A stretch of 64,000 nucleotides of DNA from Thermoanaerobacterium aotearoense (GTDB lineage Bacteria; Bacillota; Thermoanaerobacteria; Thermoanaerobacterales; Thermoanaerobacteraceae): contig NZ_CP047602.1 in assembly GCF_009905255.1 (NCBI RefSeq), positions 1,240,001 to 1,304,000 of the forward strand, given 5' to 3'. The translations under genes and the position numbers were made by a program. The notes beneath the pieces are model-generated. The model was not told where the DNA came from and did no database searches. It saw only the letters and a program-made list of their open reading frames with translations. This document shows positions 1 through 8,824 of the stretch, piece by piece. The number at the start of each line of letters is the position of its first letter. Within the stretch, counting starts at the first letter, position 1.

Positions 1-408
1 ATAGATGAAGTTTATGAAGCGGGCATTGTGCTTTTTGGTACAGAAGTCAAATCTGTACGGATGGGCAAAGTGAATTTGAAGGACAGTTTTGCACGTATAG
101 AAAACAATGAGGTTTTCCTATACAATATGCATATAAGCCCATACGAAAAAGGCAATATCTTCAACAAAGATCCGCTTAGAACGAGGAAATTGCTTCTTAA
201 CAGAAGAGAGATTAATAAACTGACTGGTTATGTTACTCAAAAAGGATATACATTAGTTCCTTTAAGAGTTTATCTTAAGCATGGGCTTGTAAAAGTGGAA
301 TTAGCAGTTGCCAGAGGCAAAAAATTGTATGATAAACGTGAAGATATGGCGAAAAGAGACGCTAAGAGGGAGATAGAAAGGCATTTTAAAGAAAGCCAGC
401 ATATATGA
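1..408 (+). CDS. smpB: SsrA-binding protein SmpB (5' end cut by the window)
   Basis: SmpB binds the tRNA-like part of tmRNA and brings it to stalled ribosomes for trans-translation. The frame is open from base 1 ([18 protein letters not shown]...), so the start lies upstream; the first internal ATG at 28 is not the true start. Family features seen are GTEVKSVR, the [11 protein letters not shown] segment, [22 protein letters not shown] and the basic C-terminal tail with [14 protein letters not shown]. The tmRNA gene begins 5 bases after the stop, which is the common smpB-ssrA pairing and supports the call. Confidence 0.97.
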   Translation: MDEVYEAGIVLFGTEVKSVRMGKVNLKDSFARIENNEVFLYNMHISPYEKGNIFNKDPLRTRKLLLNRREINKLTGYVTQKGYTLVPLRVYLKHGLVKVELAVARGKKLYDKREDMAKRDAKREIERHFKESQHI

Positions 409-413
409 TATAC

Positions 414-763
414 GGGGGTGTACTGGTTTCGACGGGGGTAGTTGAGGTAAAAGTAGCGAGCCGAGGTTCCATCTGCTCGTAAAACGGTGGACTTAAATAT
501 AAACGCAAACGATAATTTAGCTTACGCTGCTTAATTACAAGCAGCCGTTCAACCTTTGATTCCCACATCAAAGGATTGGGCGTCGATTTAGTGGGGAACT
601 GATTTATCAAAGCTTTGAGATAAATCGGATTTTATGAAGCTACCAAAGCAGTTATCCTGTCACTGGGAGAGCTGCAGAGGGAATGTCAAAACAGTGACTG
701 CGCTCGGAGAAGCTTTTACTGTGACACCTTCGGACCGGGGTTCGACTCCCCGCACCTCCACCA
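414..763 (+). ncRNA. ssrA: transfer-messenger RNA (tmRNA)
   Basis: The 5' end GGGGGTG (414-420) pairs with CACCTCC (753-759) to make the acceptor stem, followed by ACCA at 760-763. The alanine-type start GGGGGTGTACTGGTTTCGAC and the T-arm GGTTCGACTCC are present. The resume codon is GCA at 505, and the tag reading frame 505-534 encodes ANDNLAYAA followed by TAA, so the peptide added to stalled proteins would be (A)ANDNLAYAA. It lies directly after smpB and 9 bases before a tRNA-Ala, so the three may share a transcript. Confidence 0.97.
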
Positions 764-772
764 TACATATTC

Positions 773-845
<73 letters not shown>

Positions 846-850
846 TATTT

Positions 851-878
851 AAAAAAAGCCTTGAGAATGAGGCTTTTT
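851..878 (+). terminator. intrinsic terminator after tRNA-Ala
   Basis: AAAAAGCC ... GGCTTTTT hairpin followed by a T-rich run. It ends the smpB/ssrA/tRNA transcription unit. Confidence 0.7.
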
Positions 879-940
879 ATTATTTTTATTATCCTTATTG
901 ATTATCCTTATTGATTTGAAATTTAAACTAATATTATATA

Positions 941-977
941 AAAAACTATTGAGGTAAAACCCCAATAGTTTTTTTAT
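941..977. terminator. bidirectional terminator downstream of glnN
   Basis: AACTATTG/CAATAGTT stem extended by GG/CC, with A-rich and T-rich flanks on the two sides so that it can work on both strands. It sits just beyond the glnN stop on the minus strand. Confidence 0.7.
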
Positions 978-984
978 ATGGTGA

Positions 985-3087
985 TTATACGTAGAAAAGC
1001 ATGTCGGCATATGTTGGAAGTGGCCAAATATCAGCGTCAACTAATGTTTCTAATTTGTCGCCTATTTCTCTAAGCTCTCCCATTTTTACAAATACTTCAT
1101 CTCTATAATATTTAGCTAAAGCAAAAGAATCTCCTTCAATATTTGATGCATTGTTTAAAGCCTTTTCAAGATTGTCGGTTCTCCTCTTAAATTCGGCTGT
1201 CAATGAAGAAACTTCCTTCAATAAATCGGCTTGCGCCTCAATCGAAGCATCTAATCCAGTTTCTTTTACTGCATTTATGGAGTCTGCGACATTTTTAATG
1301 AATTTTAAGACCGCTGGAAGGATTTGCTTTTTAGCCATGTCAAGCATTGTCAAAGCTTCTATGTTTATAGTCTTTGAGTAGTTTTCAAGCATTATTTCAT
1401 AGCGAGCTTCTAATTCTATCTTGCTTAATACGCCGTGTTTTTCCATGACCTTCACATTTTTGTCTTTTAAAAGGGCAGGAATAGCATCGACTGTTGAAGC
1501 TATATTTGGAAGCCCTCTTTTCTCAGCTTCTTTTACCCATTCTTCTGAATATCCGTTTCCGTTGAAGATAACTCTTTTATGATTTATTACGATCTCTTTT
1601 AATATTTTTTGGACTTCTTCATCAAAGTTATCAGCTTTTTCAAGTCTATCTGCAATTTCTGATAAAACTTCTGCCACAATCGTATTTAAGATGTAATTTG
1701 CAGTTGCTACTGATGATGAAGAACCTACCATTCTGAATTCGAATTTGTTTCCTGTAAATGCAAAAGGTGATGTTCTGTTTCTGTCAGTAGAATCTTTGTA
1801 AAGCGTAGGAAGCGTTGTTACGCCGATTTTTAATTCTCCACCTTGCTTTGAGTTTGTAGCACCGCCAGTTTCGCCTATTTGTTCCAAGATATCAGTTAAT
1901 TGATCGCCTAAGAAGATCGAGATTATTGCTGGTGGAGCTTCATTTGCACCAAGCCTGTGATCATTTCCAGGTGTTGCACATGATACTCTTAATAAATCAG
2001 CGTATTCATCGATTGCCTTGATAACTGCGCACAGGAAAACCAAAAATTGTGCATTTTCATGCGGAGTCTTTCCAGGATCTAATAAGTTTAAACCATCATC
2101 TGTGCTCATTGACCAGTTATTGTGCTTTCCAGATCCGTTGACGCCGGCGAATGGCTTCTCGTGCAATAGGCATACCAAATCATTTCTCAAAGCCACTTTT
2201 TTCATTATATCCATTGTCAATTGATTGTGATCCGTTGCTATGTTTGTCGTATTGAAGATTGGCGCTAATTCATGTTGAGCAGGGGCAACTTCATTGTGTT
2301 CGGTTTTAGCTGATATTCCTAACTTCCAAAGCTCTTCATCAAGCTCTTTCATGAATTCGAAAACTCTTTCCCTGATGGTTCCGAAATAATGGTCTTCCAT
2401 TTCCTGTCCTTTTGGTGGCTTTGCGCCAAATAATGTTCTACCTGTTAATATTAAGTCTTTGCGTTTTTCATACAATTTTTTGTCTATCAAGAAATACTCT
2501 TGTTCTGGACCAACAGTTGTTATGACTCTTTTTGAAGTGCTATTTCCGAATAATTTAAGAACTCTCAATGCTTCCTTTGACAATGCTTCCATAGAACGCA
2601 ATAAAGGTGTCTTTAAATCCAATGCCTCGCCAGTGTATGAGCAAAATGCAGTTGGGATGTATAAGACATTATCTTTGACAAATGCAGGAGATGTGCAATC
2701 CCATGCTGTATAACCTCTGGCCTCAAATGTAGCCCTTAATCCGCCTGAAGGGAATGATGATGCATCAGGCTCACCTTTTATGAGTTCTTTGCCTGAAAAT
2801 TCTGTGATGACTTTACCGTCTGGTGTAGGAGAGATAAAAGATTCATGTTTTTCTGCGGTGATACCTGTCAATGGTTGAAACCAATGTGTGAAGTGCGTTG
2901 CTCCTTTTTCAATGGCCCAGTCTTTCATAGCGTTTGCTACTACGTCTGCAACTTTTGGGTCAAGTGGCAAACCTTCGTCGATTGTCTTTCTTAAAGCATT
3001 GTATGTTTGCTTTGGCAGACGCTCTCTCATTACTGCGTCATTAAACACGTTGGCACCAAAAATATTTTTCAAAGAATTTTCTGACAT
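985..3087 (-). CDS. glnN: type III glutamine synthetase
   Basis: Makes glutamine from glutamate, ammonia and ATP in the cytoplasm. At 700 aa it is the length of the GSIII (GlnN) class rather than the roughly 450 aa GlnA class. Visible blocks are [20 protein letters not shown], a [11 protein letters not shown] segment near mid-protein, [10 protein letters not shown] and [17 protein letters not shown]. The start is supported by AAAGGGGA upstream of the ATG. The gene is monocistronic and convergent with tRNA-Ala. Its leader holds a recognisable promoter and a long hairpin, described separately, so expression may be attenuated in response to nitrogen status (inference). Confidence 0.95.
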   Translation of the reverse strand: MSENSLKNIFGANVFNDAVMRERLPKQTYNALRKTIDEGLPLDPKVADVVANAMKDWAIEKGATHFTHWFQPLTGITAEKHESFISPTPDGKVITEFSGKELIKGEPDASSFPSGGLRATFEARGYTAWDCTSPAFVKDNVLYIPTAFCSYTGEALDLKTPLLRSMEALSKEALRVLKLFGNSTSKRVITTVGPEQEYFLIDKKLYEKRKDLILTGRTLFGAKPPKGQEMEDHYFGTIRERVFEFMKELDEELWKLGISAKTEHNEVAPAQHELAPIFNTTNIATDHNQLTMDIMKKVALRNDLVCLLHEKPFAGVNGSGKHNNWSMSTDDGLNLLDPGKTPHENAQFLVFLCAVIKAIDEYADLLRVSCATPGNDHRLGANEAPPAIISIFLGDQLTDILEQIGETGGATNSKQGGELKIGVTTLPTLYKDSTDRNRTSPFAFTGNKFEFRMVGSSSSVATANYILNTIVAEVLSEIADRLEKADNFDEEVQKILKEIVINHKRVIFNGNGYSEEWVKEAEKRGLPNIASTVDAIPALLKDKNVKVMEKHGVLSKIELEARYEIMLENYSKTINIEALTMLDMAKKQILPAVLKFIKNVADSINAVKETGLDASIEAQADLLKEVSSLTAEFKRRTDNLEKALNNASNIEGDSFALAKYYRDEVFVKMGELREIGDKLETLVDADIWPLPTYADMLFYV

Positions 3088-3138
3088 AAAAAATCCCCTT
3101 TCATTTATTTTTTAGTAATAATGGAAAATATAAACAAA

Positions 3139-3187
3139 ACAAGGACGCCATTAATACACTCAAAATATATTAATGAAACGCCCTTGT
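3139..3187 (-). promoter_or_regulatory. long leader hairpin upstream of glnN
   Basis: Read on the minus strand, ACAAGGGCG pairs with CGTCCTTGT (9 bp with one G-U), then there is a small asymmetric internal loop (3 against 1), then a 10-bp stem CATTAATATA/TGTATTAATG closing a 7-nt loop. A U-rich run follows toward glnN, so it could act as an attenuator or antitermination target. It lies between the promoter and the glnN start. No known family was recognised. Confidence 0.6.
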
Positions 3188-3229
3188 CTCATTTTTACCT
3201 ATTAAATTTTTTCACAAATAATTAATTAA

Positions 3230-3258
3230 ATATTATCACAAACTTCACGCAAATGCAA
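3230..3258 (-). promoter_or_regulatory. sigma-A-type promoter of glnN
   Basis: On the minus strand TTGCAT, a 17-bp spacer, then TAATAT. The implied transcript begins about 130 bases upstream of glnN and includes the leader hairpin. Confidence 0.6.
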
Positions 3259-3290
3259 GTACTTCATTTTTAAAAAGTCGTGTGTTTTTC

Positions 3291-3319
3291 TTGGTTATAT
3301 GAATGACTTGTTATATAAT
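3291..3319 (+). promoter_or_regulatory. sigma-A-type promoter of the oxidoreductase gene
   Basis: TTGGTT, a 17-bp spacer, then a perfect TATAAT, about 65 bases before the chosen start at 3385. Confidence 0.65.
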
Positions 3320-3384
3320 ATGCATAAAGATGCCGAGGTTTACAAATTTTCTAAAAACAGCAAATGAATTATAGAGGTGATGTT

Positions 3385-4311
3385 ATGAAGAAGTTTAAAG
3401 CTATAATTGTAGGACCTGGCAATATATTTAAAAAAGCATATTTACCATTCATATTTAATGTAGATATGATTAAAATAGTTGGTATTGTAGGCAGAGATGA
3501 AAAAAAGCTTTTAAAGTATAAAGAGAATTACAAAGTTAAGACATATGTTTCGACAGATGAAGCAATTGCTTTAGAGCCTGATTGTGCTTTTGTTCATGCT
3601 TCTACTGATAGCCATTATGAGATTGTAAAAAAACTTCTCACAAACAATATTCATGTTTATGTGGATAAACCATTGACAGATGATTATAAAAAGACTGAAG
3701 AACTTTATGATGTTGCGCTTAACAATTCACTTGTTTTAACTGTTGGTTTTAATAGAAGATATGCACCATTGTATATTAAAGCATTAGATCATTTTAGAGA
3801 TAGAAAACCTGAATTGTACATTATGAAGAAAAATAGAAGTGGCGGTGTTGGAGATGATAGTAAATTCACCATTTACGATGACTTTATACACGTAGTTGAT
3901 ACACTGTGTCATCAAATTGGCGATGTTGAAAGCCTAAATATTTCACACGTAAAAGTAATAAAGGAAAATAATAGCTTAAAATATATAAACGTTGAAATTT
4001 CTTCGGATAATAAAGTCGCAATTGGTGTAATGCACAGAAACAGCGGCATAGATGAAGAAGTGCTGGAGTTGCATGGTCATGGAAGAAGTGTAATAATTGA
4101 AAATCTCGAAAAATTACGGGCGTTTGATGGGGAAACAGTATCTATTTATAGTCATCATTCTTGGGACAGCGTATCGTACATAAGAGGTTTTGAAAGTGCA
4201 GTAGATAGTTTTTTGTGTTCTATAAATTCTAAAGAAATAAATTATGATGAAATAAAACTTTCTTTAAAGACGCATCAATTGGTTGAAGATATTGTGAAAA
4301 AGATAAAATAA
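3385..4311 (+). CDS. Gfo/Idh/MocA-family NAD(P)-dependent oxidoreductase
   Basis: Probably a cytoplasmic sugar-type dehydrogenase; the substrate is unknown. An N-terminal Rossmann segment (KAIIVGPGNIFKKAYLPF), the catalytic-region motif VDKPLTDD (the family usually has EKP) and GFNRRYAP are visible, followed by the C-terminal alpha/beta domain. The length of 308 aa is slightly short for the family. The ATG at 3385 is preferred to the one at 3364 because AGAGGTGA lies just upstream of it. The neighbours (glnN, an HlyD-like protein) give no pathway hint. Confidence 0.85.
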   Translation: MKKFKAIIVGPGNIFKKAYLPFIFNVDMIKIVGIVGRDEKKLLKYKENYKVKTYVSTDEAIALEPDCAFVHASTDSHYEIVKKLLTNNIHVYVDKPLTDDYKKTEELYDVALNNSLVLTVGFNRRYAPLYIKALDHFRDRKPELYIMKKNRSGGVGDDSKFTIYDDFIHVVDTLCHQIGDVESLNISHVKVIKENNSLKYINVEISSDNKVAIGVMHRNSGIDEEVLELHGHGRSVIIENLEKLRAFDGETVSIYSHHSWDSVSYIRGFESAVDSFLCSINSKEINYDEIKLSLKTHQLVEDIVKKIK

Positions 4312-4393
4312 AAAGTTTATAAAATAAGTGCAAAAGAGTGAATTTAAAGGAGGAAAAATTGATTTTTTATAGAATATTATCTTAGGTGGTTTT

Positions 4394-5578
4394 ATGAAGA
4401 GAATATTGAATATCATCATAGCAATTGTAGTCATACTTTACATAGGGAAGGTTGCAGTAAATACTATAAGCGGAAAAGATAAGACTATACCACTTAAACC
4501 GGGCAATTTATCTGAATCAATAGATACTTACGGTTACATAGTGGTTGATGAAATGGTCATAAATTCTCCGATTAATGGAGAAGTTAATATGTTAGTAAAG
4601 AATGGGACAAGAGTGCCGAAAGGCAAGGAAATAGCTGAAGTTGTATCGCCAAACTTTGATAAGTCGAAGTTGAATGAGCTGAATTCTGTAGATGAAAAGA
4701 TTCAGAGCATTAAGGATGATAAAGACACAAATCCCTATGCAAAAGATATAGAAAGCATAAATGCTCAGATAGATGAATTAAATAAGGAATATCAGCAGGC
4801 AAAAGACAAAAGCGTTTTAAATAGTTTAAGAAAAAAAATAGATGATTTGACCAGCAAAAAAGAGCAGATAATCAAAAATGGTCCTTCGTCGATTAGAAAT
4901 TTAGATGACCTTTATAGCCAAAAAAAACAATTAGAAAGCATTATTTCTAATGGCTTATACAAGATATATTCGCCTGAAGCAGGGGTCGTCAGCGATTATT
5001 TTGATGGATATGAAAAGATGTTTAATGTAAACAAATTGTTTAACATTACATCCAATGATATCAACGCGATACAAAAAGAACCAACAGAGATAAAAGGTGA
5101 AGTAAAGCAAAGTGAACCTATATTAAAATTAATAGACAATTACGATTGGTATGTGTTGTCTGTATTGGACAAAAGTCAGAGCCAAAAATTAAAAGAGGGG
5201 AACAACATAAAAGTAGAAATAGATAATGACGACAGTCAATTGTTAGATGGACACATAATGAAAATATATTCGATATCTGACAATTTGTTTGGCGTAGTTA
5301 TAAAAATGGATGATGCTTATAATGATTTTTATAAAAAAAGAAAGGTCAAAGTCAACATAACAGTAAATAACTATGAAGGTTTTATTGTGCCAAATACGGC
5401 TATCGTAAAAGTTGATGGAAAATATGGCGTGTATAAATTAAACAATGGCATTCCTGCCTTTGAAGAAGTCGATGTAAAAGCGCAAAATTCAGAAAGTGCC
5501 GTTGTAGAAAGTACAGATGGAAATTTAAAAATGTATGACGAAATATTAGTATATGGCAAAGACTATTTAAAGAAGTAA
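4394..5578 (+). CDS. HlyD/membrane-fusion-like protein
   Basis: 394 aa with one N-terminal membrane anchor (about residues 4-22), a short beta/lipoyl-like segment, a Lys/Glu-rich coiled coil (about residues 85-175), a second barrel-like half and the C-terminal block NTAIVKVDGKYGVYKLNNG typical of efflux adaptor proteins. No matching ABC or RND partner is adjacent. It stands directly before the yggS-sepF-yggT-ylmH-divIVA cluster with 11 bases to yggS, so it is probably part of that division operon. A function in secretion or envelope organisation is inference only. Confidence 0.75.
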   Translation: MKRILNIIIAIVVILYIGKVAVNTISGKDKTIPLKPGNLSESIDTYGYIVVDEMVINSPINGEVNMLVKNGTRVPKGKEIAEVVSPNFDKSKLNELNSVDEKIQSIKDDKDTNPYAKDIESINAQIDELNKEYQQAKDKSVLNSLRKKIDDLTSKKEQIIKNGPSSIRNLDDLYSQKKQLESIISNGLYKIYSPEAGVVSDYFDGYEKMFNVNKLFNITSNDINAIQKEPTEIKGEVKQSEPILKLIDNYDWYVLSVLDKSQSQKLKEGNNIKVEIDNDDSQLLDGHIMKIYSISDNLFGVVIKMDDAYNDFYKKRKVKVNITVNNYEGFIVPNTAIVKVDGKYGVYKLNNGIPAFEEVDVKAQNSESAVVESTDGNLKMYDEILVYGKDYLKK

Positions 5579-5589
5579 GAGGGATTATT

Positions 5590-6291
5590 ATGGATATACG
5601 TTATAATATTGATGAAGTAAAAGAAAATGTTAAGAAGCATGCATTAAAAGTTAACAGAAATCCTGACGATATATTAATTGTGGCAGTGACTAAAACCGTC
5701 GATGTATCAAGAATAGAAGAAGCAATAAAATACGGCATTACGGATATTGGAGAAAACAAAGTACAAGAGTTAGAAGACAAATATCCAGCATTGATGGATA
5801 AGGTTCAGTTCCATTTTATAGGTCATCTTCAAACAAATAAGGTAAAATACATAATAGATAAAGTGAAGATGATCCATTCGCTTGATAGCGTACGCCTTGC
5901 AGAAGAAATAGATAAAAGAGCCAAAAAGTGCAATAGGATTATGGACTGCTTGATCGAGGTAAATGTAGGCTCAGAAGAATCAAAGTATGGAATTGAACCG
6001 TCAAACTTATTGGAATTCATAAAGGAGCTTGACAGCTTTGAGAACTTGAAAATAAAAGGTTTGATGACGGTGGCACCTTATGTAGAGGCTGAAGATGTAA
6101 GGCCTTATTTTAGAAAAATGAAGCAATTATTTGATATCGCTAAGTCTTTAAATCAAAGAAATTTAGATTTTAAGTATTTATCTATGGGTATGACAAATGA
6201 TTACACTGTTGCTGTTGAAGAAGGTGCCAACATCATACGTATAGGTACAGGAATTTTTGGGAAAAGATTATATGATATGGAGGTAAAATAA
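5590..6291 (+). CDS. YggS/YlmE-family pyridoxal phosphate homeostasis protein
   Basis: A PLP-binding single-domain TIM-barrel protein of 233 aa. The family is involved in free PLP and amino/keto acid balance, not in a known catalytic step. VAVTKTV carries the PLP lysine (about residue 36); IGENKVQE, FHFIGHLQTNK, LIEVNVGSEESKYG and LSMGMTNDY are family blocks. The sepF ATG follows the stop with no gap, so the two are translationally linked, as in other Firmicute ylm operons. Confidence 0.93.
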   Translation: MDIRYNIDEVKENVKKHALKVNRNPDDILIVAVTKTVDVSRIEEAIKYGITDIGENKVQELEDKYPALMDKVQFHFIGHLQTNKVKYIIDKVKMIHSLDSVRLAEEIDKRAKKCNRIMDCLIEVNVGSEESKYGIEPSNLLEFIKELDSFENLKIKGLMTVAPYVEAEDVRPYFRKMKQLFDIAKSLNQRNLDFKYLSMGMTNDYTVAVEEGANIIRIGTGIFGKRLYDMEVK

Positions 6292-6702
6292 ATGGCTGTA
6301 AAAGTGATTGAAAAGCTTATGAATTTTTTTGGATTTGATGAGCAGGAAGACGAAGTGAACGTTGAAAAAGTTGAAAACGAAGTGCCTTTTAGCCAAAAGC
6401 CCAAAATAGTGAATATACATACACAATCACAGATAAAAGTTATTATTTTGAAGCCAGATAGTTTTGAACAGGCGCAGACAATCCTTGAAAACATAAAAAA
6501 CAAAAAGCCTATAATTATTGATCTTCAAAATATGGAAAGAAATGATGCTCAAAGGCTCATAGACTTTTTAAGCGGCGCTGTTTTTGCGTTAAATGGGGAA
6601 ATTAAGAAAATTGCCAATAGCATATTTTTAATTGTGCCGGACAATTTTGATATTGCTGGCGATATACAAGATGAAGTCGATTCAATGTTCAATTTAAAGT
6701 AA
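6292..6702 (+). CDS. sepF: cell division protein SepF
   Basis: Membrane-tethering partner of FtsZ at the septum. 136 aa, with an N-terminal amphipathic helix (MAVKVIEKLMNFFGF), a charged linker, then the conserved DUF552 core (residues about 45-130) including IIDLQNMERNDAQRLIDFLSGAVFALNG and the end IFLIVPDNFDI. Its place between yggS and yggT is the classic ylm order. Confidence 0.95.
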   Translation: MAVKVIEKLMNFFGFDEQEDEVNVEKVENEVPFSQKPKIVNIHTQSQIKVIILKPDSFEQAQTILENIKNKKPIIIDLQNMERNDAQRLIDFLSGAVFALNGEIKKIANSIFLIVPDNFDIAGDIQDEVDSMFNLK

Positions 6703-6717
6703 TGAGGAGGGTATGAT

Positions 6718-7008
6718 TTGACGACAAACTATGCTTTGATCTTAACATTAAACTACTTTTTTGAGATCGTAAATTGGCTTATTGTAATAAGGGTGGTATT
6801 ATCACTTTTGAGAATGGAGAATATGGGAAACCCTATATCGCGATTCGTCATCATCGTTACAGAGCCTATTTTGGATCCTTTCAGGAGATTGCAATTTAAG
6901 TCATCTATTGGAAGGAATATGATGATAGATTTTTCGCCTATCCTTGCCATGTTGGCTATCCAATATGTGATAAGACCAATATTATTAAGCTTAATATCGT
7001 TAATATAA
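6718..7008 (+). CDS. YggT/YlmG-family membrane protein
   Basis: 96 aa with two hydrophobic spans (about residues 8-28 and 70-94) joined by the family signature NPISRFVIIVTEPILDPFRR. It starts with TTG at 6718 preceded by GAGGAGG. Family members are linked to division and envelope organisation; the biochemical role is unknown. Confidence 0.9.
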   Translation: MTTNYALILTLNYFFEIVNWLIVIRVVLSLLRMENMGNPISRFVIIVTEPILDPFRRLQFKSSIGRNMMIDFSPILAMLAIQYVIRPILLSLISLI

Positions 7009-7020
7009 AAGGGTGAAGGA

Positions 7021-7764
7021 ATGGAATACAGTACTGCAAGACTTAGTGACATAATAAACTGGGTACAAAAAAATAGGCGCGATAGATTTACAGATTTTCT
7101 TAGCATGAAAGATCAGAAAATACTGCTAAAGTTGATTGCAAAACATGACGATATAGATTGTAGATTTGATGGTGGATTTAAGGAGGCTGAAAGAAAGATA
7201 GCCTGTATATATCCGTCGCTTTTACCGATTTATGATGGTGAACATTTTAATGTAATAAAGGGGATAAGGATAAATGGCGACTTAACGAAGTTGTCACATA
7301 GAGATGTGTTAGGTTCACTGTTAGGATTAGGTATAAAAAGAGAAAAAATTGGTGATATAATTAAAAGACAGGAAATCTGTGATGTAATAGTGCATAATGA
7401 TATAGCCGATTATGTTTTGATGAATTTGAAAAAGGTAGGCAGAGAGAAGGTTATTGTTAGTTCGATTGACTTAGATGAGGTTATAGAGCCTGTAATAGAG
7501 TACGAGGACATTAAAACGACCGTTGCATCTATAAGGCTTGACAGCATAGTCGCATCAGGATTTAAAATATCCAGGACAAAGGCTTCCGAAATGATAAAAG
7601 CTGGACTTACTGAAGTGAATTGGGAGACAAATATGTCGCCTTCATTTGAGGTAAAGGAAGGGGACATCATGTCTTTAAGAGGCTATGGAAGGATCAAACT
7701 CCAAGAAGTTTTGGGCACATCGAGAAAAGGCAGGGTATATGTTCATATTTTAAAATACAAATAA
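7021..7764 (+). CDS. YlmH-family RNA-binding protein (S4 domain)
   Basis: 247 aa. The N-terminal two thirds match the YlmH family (GGFKEAERKIACIYPS, GSLLGLGIKREKIGDI), and the C-terminal S4 RNA-binding domain starts near residue 175 (IRLDSIVASGFKISRTKASE). YlmH homologues act on stalled or split ribosomal complexes in quality control; here that is by family only. It lies between yggT and divIVA as in related genomes. Confidence 0.92.
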   Translation: MEYSTARLSDIINWVQKNRRDRFTDFLSMKDQKILLKLIAKHDDIDCRFDGGFKEAERKIACIYPSLLPIYDGEHFNVIKGIRINGDLTKLSHRDVLGSLLGLGIKREKIGDIIKRQEICDVIVHNDIADYVLMNLKKVGREKVIVSSIDLDEVIEPVIEYEDIKTTVASIRLDSIVASGFKISRTKASEMIKAGLTEVNWETNMSPSFEVKEGDIMSLRGYGRIKLQEVLGTSRKGRVYVHILKYK

Positions 7765-7790
7765 TATAAGATGACAAGGAGTGGATTGGC

Positions 7791-8279
7791 ATGTTAACAC
7801 CGATGGACATACACAACAAGGAGTTTAAGCGTTCATTTAGAGGCTACAATGAAAATGAAGTTGACGAGTTTTTGGACAAAGTCATGGAAGACTATGAACT
7901 GTTGTACAAAGAAAACTCTGATCTAAAGGATAGAGTAAATATATTAAATGATAAATTGCAGAATTATACCGATATAGAGAAAACGCTAAATAATACGCTG
8001 GTGGTTGCTCAAAAGTCGGCTGAAGATTTAAAGTTAAATGCCAAGAAAGAAGCTGATTTGATAATACAGCAAGCGCAACAAGAAGCAGAAAAAATAATGC
8101 AGAAAGCCAATCAAGAAGTAGTAAGGATTAGAGCAGAGCTTGAAAATCAAAGGAAAAAATTGAATGTGTTTAAGGCTAAATTCAAAACACTCCTTGAAGG
8201 AGAGCTTGAAGCTATATTATCTATAGACGACAGAGAATTTTTTGATGATGAGAACGATGTGAGAAATGATGAGGAATAG
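7791..8279 (+). CDS. divIVA: DivIVA-domain cell division protein
   Basis: 162 aa. The N-terminal membrane-curvature motif LTPMDIHNKEFKRSFRGYNENEVDEFLD is followed by a long coiled coil (about residues 30-145) and an acidic tail. It would mark poles and division sites. It is the last gene of the ylm block and its end overlaps the next gene by 14 bases. Confidence 0.94.
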   Translation: MLTPMDIHNKEFKRSFRGYNENEVDEFLDKVMEDYELLYKENSDLKDRVNILNDKLQNYTDIEKTLNNTLVVAQKSAEDLKLNAKKEADLIIQQAQQEAEKIMQKANQEVVRIRAELENQRKKLNVFKAKFKTLLEGELEAILSIDDREFFDDENDVRNDEE

Positions 8280-8514
8280 ACTTGCTGTAATCGGAATCTT
8301 AGTCCAAAATAGAGAGTTGGCGTCTGAAAAAGTCAATCATATTTTAAGCGAATATGCCGATATCATAGTGGGCAGAATGGGTATTCCATATAAAGAAAGA
8401 AATGTGTCAATCATCTCGCTGATTGTCGACGGTACGACGGATGACATCGGTGCTTTAACTGGCAAGCTTGGCAGCATTGAAGGTGTAAAAGTAAGGTCTG
8501 CCATTACAACGTAA
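8266..8514 (+). CDS. TM1266-family small protein (putative iron-hydrogenase regulator)
   Basis: 82 aa with an ACT/CopG-like layout. RLAVIGILVQNRE and YKERNVSIISLIVDGTTDDIGALTGKLGSIEGVKV match the family annotated as iron-only hydrogenase system regulators. The ATG lies inside the end of divIVA (another ATG is at 8269), so translation is coupled. There is no hydrogenase gene in the window, so its role here is unclear. Confidence 0.8.
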   Translation: MMRNRLAVIGILVQNRELASEKVNHILSEYADIIVGRMGIPYKERNVSIISLIVDGTTDDIGALTGKLGSIEGVKVRSAITT

Positions 8515-8533
8515 GATGTTGACGTCTTTTTTT
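8513..8533 (+). terminator. terminator of the ylm/divIVA operon
   Basis: AAGATG TTGA CGTCTT followed by a T run. The tetraloop and 3' arm double as the -35 region of the ileS promoter. Confidence 0.65.
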
Positions 8534-8547
8534 ACATATTGTATAAT
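8519..8547 (+). promoter_or_regulatory. promoter of ileS
   Basis: TTGACG, a 17-bp spacer made mostly of the terminator T tract, then TATAAT. It drives the Ile T-box leader. Confidence 0.7.
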
Positions 8548-8554
8548 TATTTAA

Positions 8555-8790
8555 AATGCGAAAAAGCGATGAAGAGGACAATTTATGCAAACAAAACTTT
8601 TAAGAGAGTTGGCGGTCGGTGAAAGCCAATAAGTTAGTTTGTCATATATCACCTCGAAGCTGCTGGCTGAAATTCAGTAGGCTAAGCCGGGAAAACCCCG
8701 TTATCTCATGAGTGATTAAGGCATTGTGCCTTAATAATTAGGGTGGTACCGCGACTTCTCGTCCCTTTGGATGAGAGGTTTTTATTTTTT
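8555..8790 (+). promoter_or_regulatory. T-box leader, isoleucine specifier (AUC)
   Basis: A stem I with AGAGGAC ... ACCTC closing pairs holds the specifier ATC at 8648-8650 (isoleucine). The T-box core AGGGTGGTACCGCG begins at 8740, and the terminator arms ACTTCTCGTCC/GGATGAGAGGT (8754-8779) are followed by T-rich sequence. The UGGU bulge would pair with an ACCA tRNA end. Uncharged tRNA-Ile should favour read-through into ileS. Confidence 0.95.
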
Positions 8791-8824
8791 CTGCATTACG
8801 CAATTTGAAATAGGAGGTATGTTT

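Noticed and set aside
8771-8824. Upstream extension of the ileS frame
   Set aside because: It runs through the T-box terminator; the ribosome site and family start favour 8825.
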